This document shows, piece by piece, positions 1-9,666 of a DNA stretch of 37,279 nt. Numbering within the stretch: the stretch's first letter is position 1; each line of letters starts with the position of its first letter. The stretch comes from an uncultured Candidatus Peregrinibacteria bacterium (GTDB taxonomy: Bacteria; Patescibacteriota; Gracilibacteria; Peribacterales; Peribacteraceae): positions 1-37,279 of the forward strand of contig CALMES010000067.1 in the NCBI GenBank assembly GCA_937863435.1. The letters run 5' to 3'. The position numbers were made by a program, and so were the translations under genes. A model generated the notes under the pieces. It worked only from the letters and a program-made list of their open reading frames with translations, was not told where the DNA came from and did no database searches.

Positions 1-313
1 TTTTACCTTGCACCTCACAACCTGCGAACGACCTACCATCCAACAACCACGAACAGGATCCCATGTTGGGTGACCAATGATCCGAGCGACGGAAAATATA
101 CTCACCTTCATACCAATATTCACTACCTGAGTCCGGCGACGTATAGTCAGGCAGCCGATTTGGTAATTCATCGGCTTCAATGCTTTTAAAATTACCAAAT
201 GTTGAATATTGAAAATCTTTCAAAGTGACGACGGCATTGTTCAATGTCGTATCAGTACGCCGCAAACGATCCGACAAAGGATCTCGCACACTTTTTAAGA
301 CAGCATTACTCAT
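1..313 (-). CDS. Partial hypothetical protein, cut by the left edge
   Basis: An open reading frame of 104 codons runs off the left edge without a stop. Its ATG (311-313) overlaps the stop codon of the 2321-aa gene in an ATGA junction, the usual sign of translational coupling. The visible N-terminus begins MSNAVLKSVRDPLSDR and later has an aromatic and cysteine-rich stretch (YEGEYIFRRSDHW, then SCSWLLDG), which loosely recalls small uncharacterised proteins of phages and plasmids. No catalytic motif is visible. It is probably the last or next gene of the leftward late operon. Function unknown. Confidence 0.6.
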   Translation of the reverse strand, partial: MSNAVLKSVRDPLSDRLRRTDTTLNNAVVTLKDFQYSTFGNFKSIEADELPNRLPDYTSPDSGSEYWYEGEYIFRRSDHWSPNMGSCSWLLDGRSFAGCEVQGK

Positions 314-3300
314 ATTTTGAACCCCTGAAACGTCATTTCTTTGTTGCTTGCTCGCTGAGCACGTTTACCCAGTACCGAAAACTCAACTCCCGAGCGTCCG
401 TCACGGTGTTTTTCCGCAACGGCAACCAATTCATCAACGCGCACGACAGTATCTACATTGAATGCAAGGGTAGGGAAGGCGGAATGAGTCTTACCGTCTT
501 TTGTAGATTGTCCAACGAATACAAAACTAACCTTTGGAAATTCTTCCCAAAGCTCCATGAGCAAATCTTCTGATCCTCCTTTAAGGCGATTAATACTATC
601 AATCACCACAAATTCTATGTCATGATTTTTAGTCAGTACGTTGCGGATTCCTGTGAAATCAAGCTTATCATTGAACGTGATCTTACGTGCATTAATATTG
701 AGGCGAGCTACTGCCGCTCCTAATCGTCCAGACTGGATTTTTTCTTCTGTCAGTACGTGCAAAGTCTTGCCGATTCTGCTCAAATCTTCTGAGAACATTA
801 ACGAAAGCGACGACTTCCCTGAGCCCTGCAATCCCCATATCAACGCCCGGAATGGACGTGCAATTTTATCTAATAATTCTCGAGTTCTGTTAAGTTGAAG
901 ATAATTTGGGCGTATAGTTGCAATACTTTTAGCATCATAATAACCAAGGTCTTGGGGTGTAAGGTCAGGTACTTGCTCTGACATGTCTGCATCCTCTATT
1001 GTTTGTAAAGTTTCGGTAGTGCTTGGCTCTAAGTCGTCTGCGGCTACCAGACCGCTTAAATCGTCCTGGAGTGCAGAGTATTTCCGGTCCTTGGGTAAGA
1101 GCTTGCCGCCACGTTCGACAATTTTACCATCCTGTTCGTTATCAACGATAATGTATCCGTCTGTTTTCTTGATGATTTCCCGTATAGGAGCTTCGCCATT
1201 CTCGAAAATCTCGTCAATCACAAATTGAGGAACATAACGCCCGGAGCGTCTGTAGCGTTCACGAACGCGCTTTTCAGAGGTTTCTTTGGTGACCTTGATA
1301 TAGATCACGAACACTTGATAGCCGTAGCTTTTCAGGCGCTCGATGAGAGGGATGTAATTCTTCGATTTGTTCATCGTGCCATCGAGAATTATATCATACT
1401 TGCACTCAGTAGCGTGTAATTTGTCAAGTACTCGATTGTAAATATCCTTTACTTCTGACTGAGTAGCATTGGCATTCCATCCTTTGTACTCCGGCAAGTA
1501 ATCTCGGAATGAATCGATGTCAATCTTGACAAGGTTATCGGTTGTCAGATATGATCGGAATTTCTTCAAAAATGTAGATTTCCCGGAGCCGGACGCGCCG
1601 CCGGTGAGAATTGCAATCGGCTTATCACGCCGGATACAGTGAGCACCTTTCATAATATCATCAATGATGCGATTGTGCAGCTCCCAGCGCTCTGTGACAT
1701 AATCACCCTCTTCATCAAGCCACAGCGACTTTGTGTCCGGCTGGGCTGCTATGCACTCCTCCAGTTGCTCGATGCACTCTGGAGTGATGCAGTACTCGCC
1801 GGACTCAGTACGTGGAGGACAAACCGGAAATTTTTCATTCAATCCAAACAAAGTAGATTCGGACGCTCTTACTGTGCTCAATCGTTCGTTTTTGGTCAGT
1901 ACTTCACGCGAATATAGTCGTTCTGCTTTTAACACCTGATCTTGATACTTACCAAGTACTTTGTCAACCGTTTCCTGCGGAATATTCTCACCGGCCTGAC
2001 GTTTCTTTTCGATCTCCATTACTCGCTTGTGGAGTTCTGCTTGTGCTTTGACCATATCTTTTCGGGCTTCCTCAATTCGCTGATCAAGTTCATGCTCCGT
2101 CTCAGATCGAACTTTTAGATTGGCAAAGTTTATCGGAGTATCATCAGTTTCACCACCGAAAAACTTACGATCGAGAACTCCTTCGACAAAAGCGGAGAAT
2201 TCTTGGTACGAATTGAATTTCTTGCCGAATTTTTTAAAATTCTCAAACGCAAACTTATAGATTTCATTCTCTTGAGAATTTGTCAAGTCCGGGTAGTTCT
2301 GTTTTATCTTGCCTGTCCACGTTGCGAGCGTACTGACGGTTTTCGCATCATCCGTATCCGGGTTTGGAAATGAATTGAGCGCAAGGAGCGCATTCCCCGT
2401 AGGACTTAAAAACGACAAAAAGTAGGCACTGGTGCATTCCATGCCATATTCAGACTTACACCTTGCTTTCAGTTCTGTTTCATTATGACCACGCTCCCGG
2501 AGTGAACGTATATATTTCGCATTTTCCTGCGGCAGTTGTCGCTGATGCGCGGCGTTATCGATTTTCCCAAAATCTTCCGCTTCTGTACCGGTTCCGGTAA
2601 ACCATACCGCCGGAATTGTTTTGCGCCCCATCCGCTTCATAGCTTCCAATCTATGATGACCGGCGATCAGCGTAGTACGTCCCTGCTCATCTTTCCACAG
2701 CGTTACGGGCTTGAATTTGATTGGATTGTAGTTTTCTATAATACGGTTCACATTTTCATCAATCAAGCGTTCACGCGGCTGAAACCGAGCTTCATCGGTG
2801 CGAATTTCGGCGATCGGGACCTGGTTGACTGTAGCGACTTCTTCTGAGATATTATCGAAATCTTTTGAAGGCAATTGCTCCCACTTCAAATCAGCGCTGG
2901 ACAACCCGTATATATTTTTTGCGGTTTTGATATACTTATCTACACTTCTACGGACAGCATTCAATTCTGCAAAATATTCCGGATCGTCGCCAGCATAAAA
3001 TTTAAGTTGAATATCGTAATCGCCGTCCGGCTTAATCATGATAATCACTTCACGTACTACATTGAAACGTCCTTCAGCTCTAACCTCTATCTGTTTTCTC
3101 AATGTACCATCTGAAATCGTATATTCACGATACGCACCATGCATTGAAAAAGCAATTTTTTGCCACGCATCATTACTTTCAAGAGCATCAATCTTTTCTA
3201 AACTATGCTTTGTAGCTATTTTATTGATTTTAGTGCGTATTGCTTCTGCTTGCTCTTTTGAAAATACCTTTTTTTGCAAACACAAGATATATAGTCCGGC

Positions 3301-6300
3301 CACATCCTCTAATTGAGATTGCGTGACTTTCCCGAGCGAACCAAGTCCGGCAAGATCATACTCGGCTTCATACTCATCTTCCATTACTTCCTCCTCATCT
3401 TCATTTTCAGTGTTGGGTGAGCTATAAATAGAATTTTGTTCTGAGCTCATTAAAAAGGTCAGTACTTCTTGTTCAATTGATTGTGCAAGCATACCGTCGA
3501 ACTCCACGTCATATAAGTAATAATTACTACGAGGACGTACTTTGACGACCTCTCCAACTGCACCAACTTTGATGTTATACGATAAATTATCTTCGGTAAT
3601 CATTACTTCATCACCAACATTGAATACCTGTCGTGGAATGACAATGTACTCTTGCTGTTCCGGCTTAATGAGATTCAGAAGGAAATTCCACGCCTGATCA
3701 CCGTATGGAGCTTTGTAATATGTACCCATATAGCGATCACTTTCACGCGTAAAACCGTAACGCGCAATCTCTGACGCGTACATGAGAGCAAACTTTTCGA
3801 TATTTGCCTTACTATCAGCCCTTATCTGAAGGTAGATTTTTTTATCCCAATAGTATGTTGTGTCTTTGAATTTACGAATGGAATAGGGCTTATTTTGTGG
3901 CAGTGTTTTACCGTCAATCCAATCGTTAGGTTTTGTATTAAAGAACTTATGTTGTTTTTTCTTTTTACCGTCGGCATCGGTTTTACTATTCGCTCCACTC
4001 GTGATAAATTCGGCAATGGACTCTTCACCTCCGGCTTCGATTGCCTCAATTTGCTTCGGTGCGAGCTGACTTACCTCACCGGCAACAATACCACCGAGAG
4101 TCATAAGTTTGGTTGCAAGTAGGTTTTTGAGCCATTCATCAATATACACATCTCCAAATAAGAAGTACGCTGTAGAGCGGCTACGCGTTTTAGCGCGAAC
4201 GATACGACCGAGCACCTGCACAGTTTTAATGGAGGAGAGGGGAGCGGTAATAATGATCATTGTCCGTGGAGCATTGCCAAGCACGTCATCAAGCGATATA
4301 CCGGTACCGCCCGAGCCGACAGTGGCGATCACGATCCGCTTTCCGCCTTTTTGGAAGGATTGAATATTTTTGAATCGTTCTTGCTTTTCATATTCAGAAT
4401 GAACACCGATCACGACACCAACCATATCATCGCCATACATTTCGCCAAGTCGTTCCTTTAAAATGCGCACCACGCCTTCCTTTTTATCGCCCCATGCCTT
4501 CTCTTCTTCGCCATCATCGACGAGATCGCAGAATATGACAACATTGCGGCCGGCTGCAATTTCCTCTTTTGTAATTTCGATAGCCCTTTGAACTTTGAAT
4601 GGCTCAAGAGCTCTTTTTTGCTCCATTTGAATCAGTGCTTTTGGAGGAGTGCAACGATCGTCATCGCTCTTCTTGCAGAAGTGATCGGTAATTGCCTCTT
4701 CGATCTCATCCATAAGGTCATGAGCTCTGCGAGGTACTTGCATATCGACCATAACAGAAGTCAGGTTCGTCAATTGCAATTCGCGTTTCAACATCCCTCC
4801 ATCTTCCGTTAGCTGATCAAATATGCGGCTGAGACCATTCAGTTTTTCAAGTGGCGGGAATTTAGATTGTGGCTTCCATTCTGAGCGACGAATTAATCGC
4901 CCTTGCTTGTCGTGCATTGGCGGAGATAAAAAATAACCAATGCCTTGCATCAATCGTGCGAATTCAGAATCACTACGATAAATCCCAGTTCGTTTGAGAT
5001 AAAATATATCCCCGGCCTTATCGGCAGGTGTAGCACTAAAAAAAGCAACACGTTCAGCATCCTGAATGATAAGCTGTGCACGATTAGCTCTGAGAGTGTT
5101 TCCACCAGTATTTTTTACATTATGACATTCATCCAAAATAATCAGCGAGACACCATCAATCCAAACTTTGAGCAATTCCCGTTGGCGCTCGATCCACGCT
5201 GATTCTGCCGCGATAACCGCCGCATAGCGGGCATCATTCCCACGTTCATTTTTCAATGAATCCTGCAAATCCTTCTTCATTTTTCTCAAGCTGGCGGAGA
5301 GGTTTTTGCCAAATCGAGCCCGGATTTCCTTGCCTTTTTTAGCATAATAGTCATCTGCCGTAGCTCTTGCGCTTTTTGCGTCGTTATACGCTTGCTGCAG
5401 CGGTTCATTATCCCAATCTAACAGCGACAAGGCGTTATATGTGCCGATGTTTATGCCAGGTTTTAAACCAATATTGGGGTTAAACTTCGTTACCTGTATG
5501 TGCGAGTTATCACCGAGTCCAAATAGCCCTTTGTATTTTTTCGGGCGTTTTATCTCGCGCTGAACCTTCTCCGATCTGGCATCAGGCACACTCATACCAA
5601 GTAGATTTTTTGCATCTCCAAAAAAGCTCTGCTCGATGATAGAATCCGTTTCCGTTAAAATCAGAACCGGCTTATCGTAATTGTTAATAAAGTAATCTGC
5701 GACGAGAAGTTGTTGTGCGGTCTTACCTGTACCTGTACCGTCGCAATTCAGGAATCCACCGCGCTTCAACAAGCTCTGCACAGCGACATTCGCTCCATAC
5801 ACAACGTGATCCAATATTTTCCGATCAGCCGGAACTAATCGGCTGACATAATCAGGAGGATTCGGATGGGTAAGATCAGCACGCGCAGTGATGAAGCCGA
5901 CTTCTTTGAATTCAGCATCTATGAAACTACCACGTTCCGGGACAGAGTATTTTTCATCCGAACCTATAATCTGCCATTCTGAAACAAAAAATTTATCTTT
6001 ATCAATTAATACTTCGAGTCCACCCGCAGTCCGGGCTAAAAAATCTTCATCCCCAATTTCAACTACCTTGTATCGCTTCCCGTTACGAATTTCTTCAATT
6101 GTTTGCCCGGTCTTAGGTGTTGGATGCACGTCGCCGGGAACAGTTTTCTCATCTACCAACGGCTTATTTAGGACGATTACAGCGATATGAACCGTTATAG
6201 GCCGTTCAATGCCTTCGTTGTATTCCCGCACATCGATACCAATCGAAGTTCCATATTTTTCGACTAACCTTTTGCGGAATTTAATACTATCAAGTTCCTT

Positions 6301-7275
6301 TTCATTTGTAAATGCACCCGCATTTATCAAAGCGACAAGCGTACCTCCCGGCTTGAGAAATAGCTTATACGCACGAGTCACATGTTCTATACTGACAGTG
6401 CGTAAAAACGGAGGATTCATTACGATACGATCATATTGCTGACGTGGCTCTGCCTGCATAAAATCAGTGCCGACAAGATTATACCCACGGAGGCGTAAGT
6501 ATTCGTTCCTGATCGGGCTGAGTTCTATTGCATCGATAGGAGAGTTCGGATACAACTCCCGGAGAACATCCGTAATATTTCCTTTACCGGCACTCGGCTC
6601 CAAAATTGTCATACCATCGGAAATATTTGCGTTCGGTATGAGGTGATTGCGTATGATATTCGCCGGTGTCGGATAAAATTGTTCATCGGCAGAATCTTCA
6701 TGAAAGATGATTGTTTTCAACTTTTCAATACGTTTTTCCTTTGCAGCTTCAGGCAGGACACCACCGGTACGCTTCCACTCTGCTACGGCTTCCTTCGTGA
6801 ACTTTTCCTCGATGTAGTCGGTAAGCTCTTCATTCTGATATTGAGTGCGCAACTGGCTCTTTTGATCACGAACAAATCGTTCATGGCTCAAGTTTTCCTT
6901 TTGAGACTCAAGCCAAGCTTTTTTTGTACCGTCAAAATCGTCCGGTTTTTCTTGAAGTTTTTCGATTTTTGACTTTTGCGTCTCGATTTCCTCAGTTAGC
7001 TCCCTGACACGCTCGGAAATTTGGAACGCGCGGTATGCAACTATAAATTCCTGTTCACCAAGCACTGCATCCTTAACAGACTCGGCAACCGGCGCTGAGC
7101 ATGACGATATCGTGTTTTTGATAAGAGACTCAACCTCACCATTTACATAGCCCTTTTTTTGGGCAATAGTGGTGAGTTTTTTCTCGATGACAATCTGCAT
7201 GTCACGCGCAAAAAGCCCTCCGCACACGCAGAGAGCATACATTTCAGCAGCTTGAAAAAGAAGAGGTTTTTGCAT
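310..7275 (-). CDS. 2321-aa polyvalent protein: methylase, helicase, ParB, zeta-like kinase and RecA-like modules
   Basis: Domains seen in order: (1) an adenine-methylase-like Rossmann domain, about residues 190-380, with EPSAGKG and NPPF (287-290); (2) a superfamily 2 helicase, about 480-1080, with Walker A GTGTGKT (513-519), DECH (715-718) and the C-terminal motif QVLGRIVRAK, closest in style to phage P1 DarB and strawberry-notch helicases; (3) an SH3-like stretch near 1212-1262; (4) a ParB-nuclease domain, about 1485-1640, with IAGHHRLEAM; (5) a coiled coil near 1720-1765; (6) a zeta-toxin-like kinase, about 1880-2050, with GASGSGKST (Lys1899); (7) a RecA/KaiC-like ATPase with GLQGSGKSS (Lys2154) and VVIDSINRL. 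Such fusions are known as polyvalent proteins; P1 DarB is packaged in the head and protects incoming DNA from restriction. Packaging and antirestriction here are inferences. Gly-Leu motifs lie at linkers 1308-1315 and about 2073-2076. No Shine-Dalgarno is obvious. The domain calls are firm, the role is moderate. Confidence 0.9.
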   Translation of the reverse strand: MQKPLLFQAAEMYALCVCGGLFARDMQIVIEKKLTTIAQKKGYVNGEVESLIKNTISSCSAPVAESVKDAVLGEQEFIVAYRAFQISERVRELTEEIETQKSKIEKLQEKPDDFDGTKKAWLESQKENLSHERFVRDQKSQLRTQYQNEELTDYIEEKFTKEAVAEWKRTGGVLPEAAKEKRIEKLKTIIFHEDSADEQFYPTPANIIRNHLIPNANISDGMTILEPSAGKGNITDVLRELYPNSPIDAIELSPIRNEYLRLRGYNLVGTDFMQAEPRQQYDRIVMNPPFLRTVSIEHVTRAYKLFLKPGGTLVALINAGAFTNEKELDSIKFRKRLVEKYGTSIGIDVREYNEGIERPITVHIAVIVLNKPLVDEKTVPGDVHPTPKTGQTIEEIRNGKRYKVVEIGDEDFLARTAGGLEVLIDKDKFFVSEWQIIGSDEKYSVPERGSFIDAEFKEVGFITARADLTHPNPPDYVSRLVPADRKILDHVVYGANVAVQSLLKRGGFLNCDGTGTGKTAQQLLVADYFINNYDKPVLILTETDSIIEQSFFGDAKNLLGMSVPDARSEKVQREIKRPKKYKGLFGLGDNSHIQVTKFNPNIGLKPGINIGTYNALSLLDWDNEPLQQAYNDAKSARATADDYYAKKGKEIRARFGKNLSASLRKMKKDLQDSLKNERGNDARYAAVIAAESAWIERQRELLKVWIDGVSLIILDECHNVKNTGGNTLRANRAQLIIQDAERVAFFSATPADKAGDIFYLKRTGIYRSDSEFARLMQGIGYFLSPPMHDKQGRLIRRSEWKPQSKFPPLEKLNGLSRIFDQLTEDGGMLKRELQLTNLTSVMVDMQVPRRAHDLMDEIEEAITDHFCKKSDDDRCTPPKALIQMEQKRALEPFKVQRAIEITKEEIAAGRNVVIFCDLVDDGEEEKAWGDKKEGVVRILKERLGEMYGDDMVGVVIGVHSEYEKQERFKNIQSFQKGGKRIVIATVGSGGTGISLDDVLGNAPRTMIIITAPLSSIKTVQVLGRIVRAKTRSRSTAYFLFGDVYIDEWLKNLLATKLMTLGGIVAGEVSQLAPKQIEAIEAGGEESIAEFITSGANSKTDADGKKKKQHKFFNTKPNDWIDGKTLPQNKPYSIRKFKDTTYYWDKKIYLQIRADSKANIEKFALMYASEIARYGFTRESDRYMGTYYKAPYGDQAWNFLLNLIKPEQQEYIVIPRQVFNVGDEVMITEDNLSYNIKVGAVGEVVKVRPRSNYYLYDVEFDGMLAQSIEQEVLTFLMSSEQNSIYSSPNTENEDEEEVMEDEYEAEYDLAGLGSLGKVTQSQLEDVAGLYILCLQKKVFSKEQAEAIRTKINKIATKHSLEKIDALESNDAWQKIAFSMHGAYREYTISDGTLRKQIEVRAEGRFNVVREVIIMIKPDGDYDIQLKFYAGDDPEYFAELNAVRRSVDKYIKTAKNIYGLSSADLKWEQLPSKDFDNISEEVATVNQVPIAEIRTDEARFQPRERLIDENVNRIIENYNPIKFKPVTLWKDEQGRTTLIAGHHRLEAMKRMGRKTIPAVWFTGTGTEAEDFGKIDNAAHQRQLPQENAKYIRSLRERGHNETELKARCKSEYGMECTSAYFLSFLSPTGNALLALNSFPNPDTDDAKTVSTLATWTGKIKQNYPDLTNSQENEIYKFAFENFKKFGKKFNSYQEFSAFVEGVLDRKFFGGETDDTPINFANLKVRSETEHELDQRIEEARKDMVKAQAELHKRVMEIEKKRQAGENIPQETVDKVLGKYQDQVLKAERLYSREVLTKNERLSTVRASESTLFGLNEKFPVCPPRTESGEYCITPECIEQLEECIAAQPDTKSLWLDEEGDYVTERWELHNRIIDDIMKGAHCIRRDKPIAILTGGASGSGKSTFLKKFRSYLTTDNLVKIDIDSFRDYLPEYKGWNANATQSEVKDIYNRVLDKLHATECKYDIILDGTMNKSKNYIPLIERLKSYGYQVFVIYIKVTKETSEKRVRERYRRSGRYVPQFVIDEIFENGEAPIREIIKKTDGYIIVDNEQDGKIVERGGKLLPKDRKYSALQDDLSGLVAADDLEPSTTETLQTIEDADMSEQVPDLTPQDLGYYDAKSIATIRPNYLQLNRTRELLDKIARPFRALIWGLQGSGKSSLSLMFSEDLSRIGKTLHVLTEEKIQSGRLGAAVARLNINARKITFNDKLDFTGIRNVLTKNHDIEFVVIDSINRLKGGSEDLLMELWEEFPKVSFVFVGQSTKDGKTHSAFPTLAFNVDTVVRVDELVAVAEKHRDGRSGVEFSVLGKRAQRASNKEMTFQGFKI

Positions 7276-7286
7276 AGAGGTATTTC

Positions 7287-8882
7287 TTAGTTTGTTTTGG
7301 ACTGTAATGCGGCTTTCATCATAGCCATGAGTTCTTTTAGCTCATTATCACCATCATCTTCCGGTTCGTCTGGAGTAGAAAGTGGCTCGGGCTTTTCTCG
7401 CTCTTGTTTCATTTTTGCTGTCTCCCGTAATTTCTTCAAATAAAATTTATCTACAAAGTTTTCAAAAGTCGGGTATTTAGAAGAATCATTTACGAAATAC
7501 TGCTTTGAGAGGCCATCACGGAATAGACCAATAGTAGGATATTCAGGTAATGTACCAATCGTATCATGGAGCGCAGAATATTCTCTATACAATCGGCGTA
7601 GTTCATTGGAGATCGACTGAGAGATCGGCTTTGTTTCATAAACTATCTGTTTGGCAGGTTGAGGCGGCTCAAGCTTAATCCACGTTTTTGGAATTTCCTC
7701 TTTAGGTTTTTCCACTTCGGGAACTCCTGTATATTTGAATGGCACACCATTATGACCTAAACTTATAAACGCATAAAAATCAGGCACATTCCCATAATCG
7801 CTATCATGTGATGTTGTCACACCACGATTAGCGATTTCAAGAATATCATCAAATACAATCTTTGCTTTACCGGTATTATTTCCACTGATTTTTTGGAAAT
7901 TATACGGCGCTTCGATAATATAAATGTTACATGCATTATAGCTTTTTTTAACAATCGAAAATTTAATTTCAGGGAAAATAGTCGTGAGCGACTTACGGAT
8001 CGCAGCTACGCGCTCAGCTCCCATGAGTGATGCCATTTCGCTCGGCGACGGCACATCTTCAGACTTTGCAGGTTTGCGCTGAGCATTCTTTGCAGGAGAT
8101 GGACTATCTGATTTCACTTTACAGAATCCGGTTGCAAATTTCAAACGATCATCCGTAAACCATGCGCCCCAGTACCACTCTTTTTTCTTATTCACTAAAT
8201 CCCAGCGGAGAGAGAAATTATTTCTAAGCAAGACAGTCTTTGTTTCGTCACTGACCTTATGAGCAAAGTAGATGCGAATTGTTGGCTTACCCGCCATATC
8301 AGATCGAATGACTCGGCAATCTTCGGATGCGCTCACAGTTTGAAGTGGAGCTACTTCCTTTAGCTCTTTGACGGCTTCGGTGATTTTCTTTTCTTCGGCA
8401 CGAATTACCGCTTTATCGCCGGATTGAGCAGCTACGATGATATTATTGGCTGACACTCTCATATCCTGTACAATGCTTTCTTGCCGGACCTCCGGCAACT
8501 TGGGCTGAACTTCCGCCGGTGCATTCTCAACGACTTTTGGCAACGTGCGAGAGGTACACTCTTCAAGTTCACGTCGAAGGCGTTTATTCTCTGTTTCGCA
8601 ATTTTCCTTCGACGATGCACGAGGAGTAGATGATTTTTTCGCTGTTTTTTGGGGCGATTCGAACAACTTCTCGGGCTCGACGACTGGCTTGGGTGCATGA
8701 ACAATTTTTCTACCGTAGGGAATAATATCACCGGTATCAAGCAGAAAATCGGCACCGGCGCTCAGCGCAACGATTTTGCCACGAATATTCCCTGCGCCAA
8801 GGACTTCATCTCCAATCTTAAAGGTGATTTGTGTTTTAGGGTTCGTGTATTTTGTGTAGCTGTTTTGGAATTTTTTTAACAT
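7287..8882 (-). CDS. 531-aa companion protein with SH3-like and possible LPD-type domains
   Basis: The N-terminus (about residues 15-60) reads as a small SH3/KOW-like barrel (FKIGDEVLGAGNIRGKIVAL), similar in style to the internal one of the 2321-aa protein downstream. A charged low-complexity linker follows. A domain at about 285-380 begins AERVAAIRKSLTTIFPEIKF and ends in a DSDYGNVPDF-like stretch; this resembles the LPD29-type domains that accompany polyvalent proteins, from memory of the family and not confirmed. The C-terminus is acidic. The gene stops 12 bp before the giant gene and starts after a terminator hairpin (8908-8935), so the two may form their own transcription unit. It is plausibly delivered with, or needed for, the 2321-aa protein. 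This link is inferred from position and domain style. Confidence 0.75.
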   Translation of the reverse strand: MLKKFQNSYTKYTNPKTQITFKIGDEVLGAGNIRGKIVALSAGADFLLDTGDIIPYGRKIVHAPKPVVEPEKLFESPQKTAKKSSTPRASSKENCETENKRLRRELEECTSRTLPKVVENAPAEVQPKLPEVRQESIVQDMRVSANNIIVAAQSGDKAVIRAEEKKITEAVKELKEVAPLQTVSASEDCRVIRSDMAGKPTIRIYFAHKVSDETKTVLLRNNFSLRWDLVNKKKEWYWGAWFTDDRLKFATGFCKVKSDSPSPAKNAQRKPAKSEDVPSPSEMASLMGAERVAAIRKSLTTIFPEIKFSIVKKSYNACNIYIIEAPYNFQKISGNNTGKAKIVFDDILEIANRGVTTSHDSDYGNVPDFYAFISLGHNGVPFKYTGVPEVEKPKEEIPKTWIKLEPPQPAKQIVYETKPISQSISNELRRLYREYSALHDTIGTLPEYPTIGLFRDGLSKQYFVNDSSKYPTFENFVDKFYLKKLRETAKMKQEREKPEPLSTPDEPEDDGDNELKELMAMMKAALQSKTN

Positions 8883-8907
8883 AACTCATTATTATTATTG
8901 GTACAAA

Positions 8908-8935
8908 AAAAGCCCACCCAAACGGGCGGGCTTTT
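8908..8935 (-). terminator. Rho-independent terminator, leftward
   Basis: A 12-bp stem (8908-8919 with 8924-8935) encloses a 4-nt loop. In leftward RNA every position pairs, one as a G-U wobble, and the stem is followed by a U-rich run. In rightward RNA the same position is an A-C mismatch. It therefore suits leftward transcription and would separate the 67-aa gene from the 531/2321-aa gene pair. Confidence 0.8.
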
Positions 8936-8956
8936 AATTAGGATATGTCGATTGTG

Positions 8957-9160
8957 TTATTCAACACCCTCTTTGACTTTTGCAGCTTTCTTTCCTTTTT
9001 TTCGAGTGCAAACAGTCACTTGTCTGCAACCTGATTTCTTTTGTTTCTCATGCTGACGTTTTTCAAGGAGCGTAGCTCGCTTATCCATACTGTCGGCTGA
9101 TTTTCGAAGCTGCTTGGCTCGATTTTTTGCCGCTTTCGGGGATTTGGGCAGTTTTGCCAT
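8957..9160 (-). CDS. Small, highly basic protein (67 aa)
   Basis: More than a third of the residues are Lys or Arg, in runs such as KKGKKAAKVK, and the first half could form a helix (AAKNRAKQLRKSADSMDKRATLLEKR). Two cysteines lie near residues 45 and 51. The composition suits a nucleic-acid-binding or DNA-condensing protein, but no family is recognised. It is the last gene before the terminator at 8908-8935. Role inferred from composition only. Confidence 0.6.
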   Translation of the reverse strand: MAKLPKSPKAAKNRAKQLRKSADSMDKRATLLEKRQHEKQKKSGCRQVTVCTRKKGKKAAKVKEGVE

Positions 9161-9198
9161 GGTACACCTATGTAGTTAAATAATAAATAATGAGTTGA

Positions 9199-9396
9199 TT
9201 ACGATGATTTTTTAATCCTGCCGGCCGCTATTGTACACAAGGGTTCTTCTCTTGTTATTTTGTATTTACTACCGGTGATACGACTTCTTTCCTTTATTCT
9301 TTTCATTGCGAGCTCGTATGTTGGGAAACGTGAACTGATCCACCATTGCCGGTTCGAGCTATTATAGACTCTCACGACGTATGGGCGCTTCACCAT
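9199..9396 (-). CDS. Small hypothetical protein (65 aa)
   Basis: The reading frame opens further upstream, but ATG at 9396 (MVKRPYVVRVYNSS) is preferred because it leaves only a 7-bp overlap with the upstream zinc-ribbon gene. The sequence is basic, with a beta-rich start, a WW pair and a helix ELAMKRIKERSR. It resembles small phage proteins that are widespread and uncharacterised. No function can be assigned. There is no clear ribosome binding site, so coupling to the upstream gene is likely. Confidence 0.6.
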   Translation of the reverse strand: MVKRPYVVRVYNSSNRQWWISSRFPTYELAMKRIKERSRITGSKYKITREEPLCTIAAGRIKKSS

Positions 9397-9662
9397 TTTT
9401 GCAAAGGAGCAGGAAGCGGACAAACTTCATTCGGTATTTTCACTTTAAGCTCAGCAGGGCAATCACACACCCGGCACACTTTACGACCGGTGTCGGCATT
9501 CCGGGAATTCTCGGAATAATAATCACAGCCCTTGCAAATCGCCAATCGTGCACGGCTTAGTGGAGTTTCAGGCAGTGTCGTCGCTTGAATAGCTTTTACT
9601 GCACCTTTTGCATAGTGCATTACTCCATGTTTTTTCGGTATTTCAATTTGAACGATAGCCAT
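9390..9662 (-). CDS. Zinc-ribbon-like protein (90 aa)
   Basis: ATG at 9662 (MAIVQIEIPKK) is preceded by GGGAGATG at good spacing, so it is chosen over a start 15 bp upstream. The C-terminal half has a cysteine pattern ICKGC, then VCRVCDC, and finally CPLPAP, ending in W. This is typical of small phage zinc-binding proteins, with paired CxxC knuckles coordinating zinc. The N-terminal half carries no recognised domain. It lies between a membrane protein and a basic protein at the lysis end of the late operon. It may act in protein-protein or nucleic-acid contact. Confidence 0.7.
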   Translation of the reverse strand: MAIVQIEIPKKHGVMHYAKGAVKAIQATTLPETPLSRARLAICKGCDYYSENSRNADTGRKVCRVCDCPAELKVKIPNEVCPLPAPLQKW

Positions 9663-9666
9663 AAGA

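Noticed and set aside
600-860. C-terminal ATPase of the giant protein as a DNA-packaging ATPase
   Set aside because: Its Walker A/B context (VVIDSINRL, VFVGQSTKDGK) is RecA/KaiC/RadA-like, not HerA/FtsK or terminase-like, and it is fused to other enzymes.
244-6972. Many rightward ORFs of 60-110 codons opposite the 2321-aa gene
   Set aside because: They are antisense shadows of a long gene with clear domain motifs in every part.
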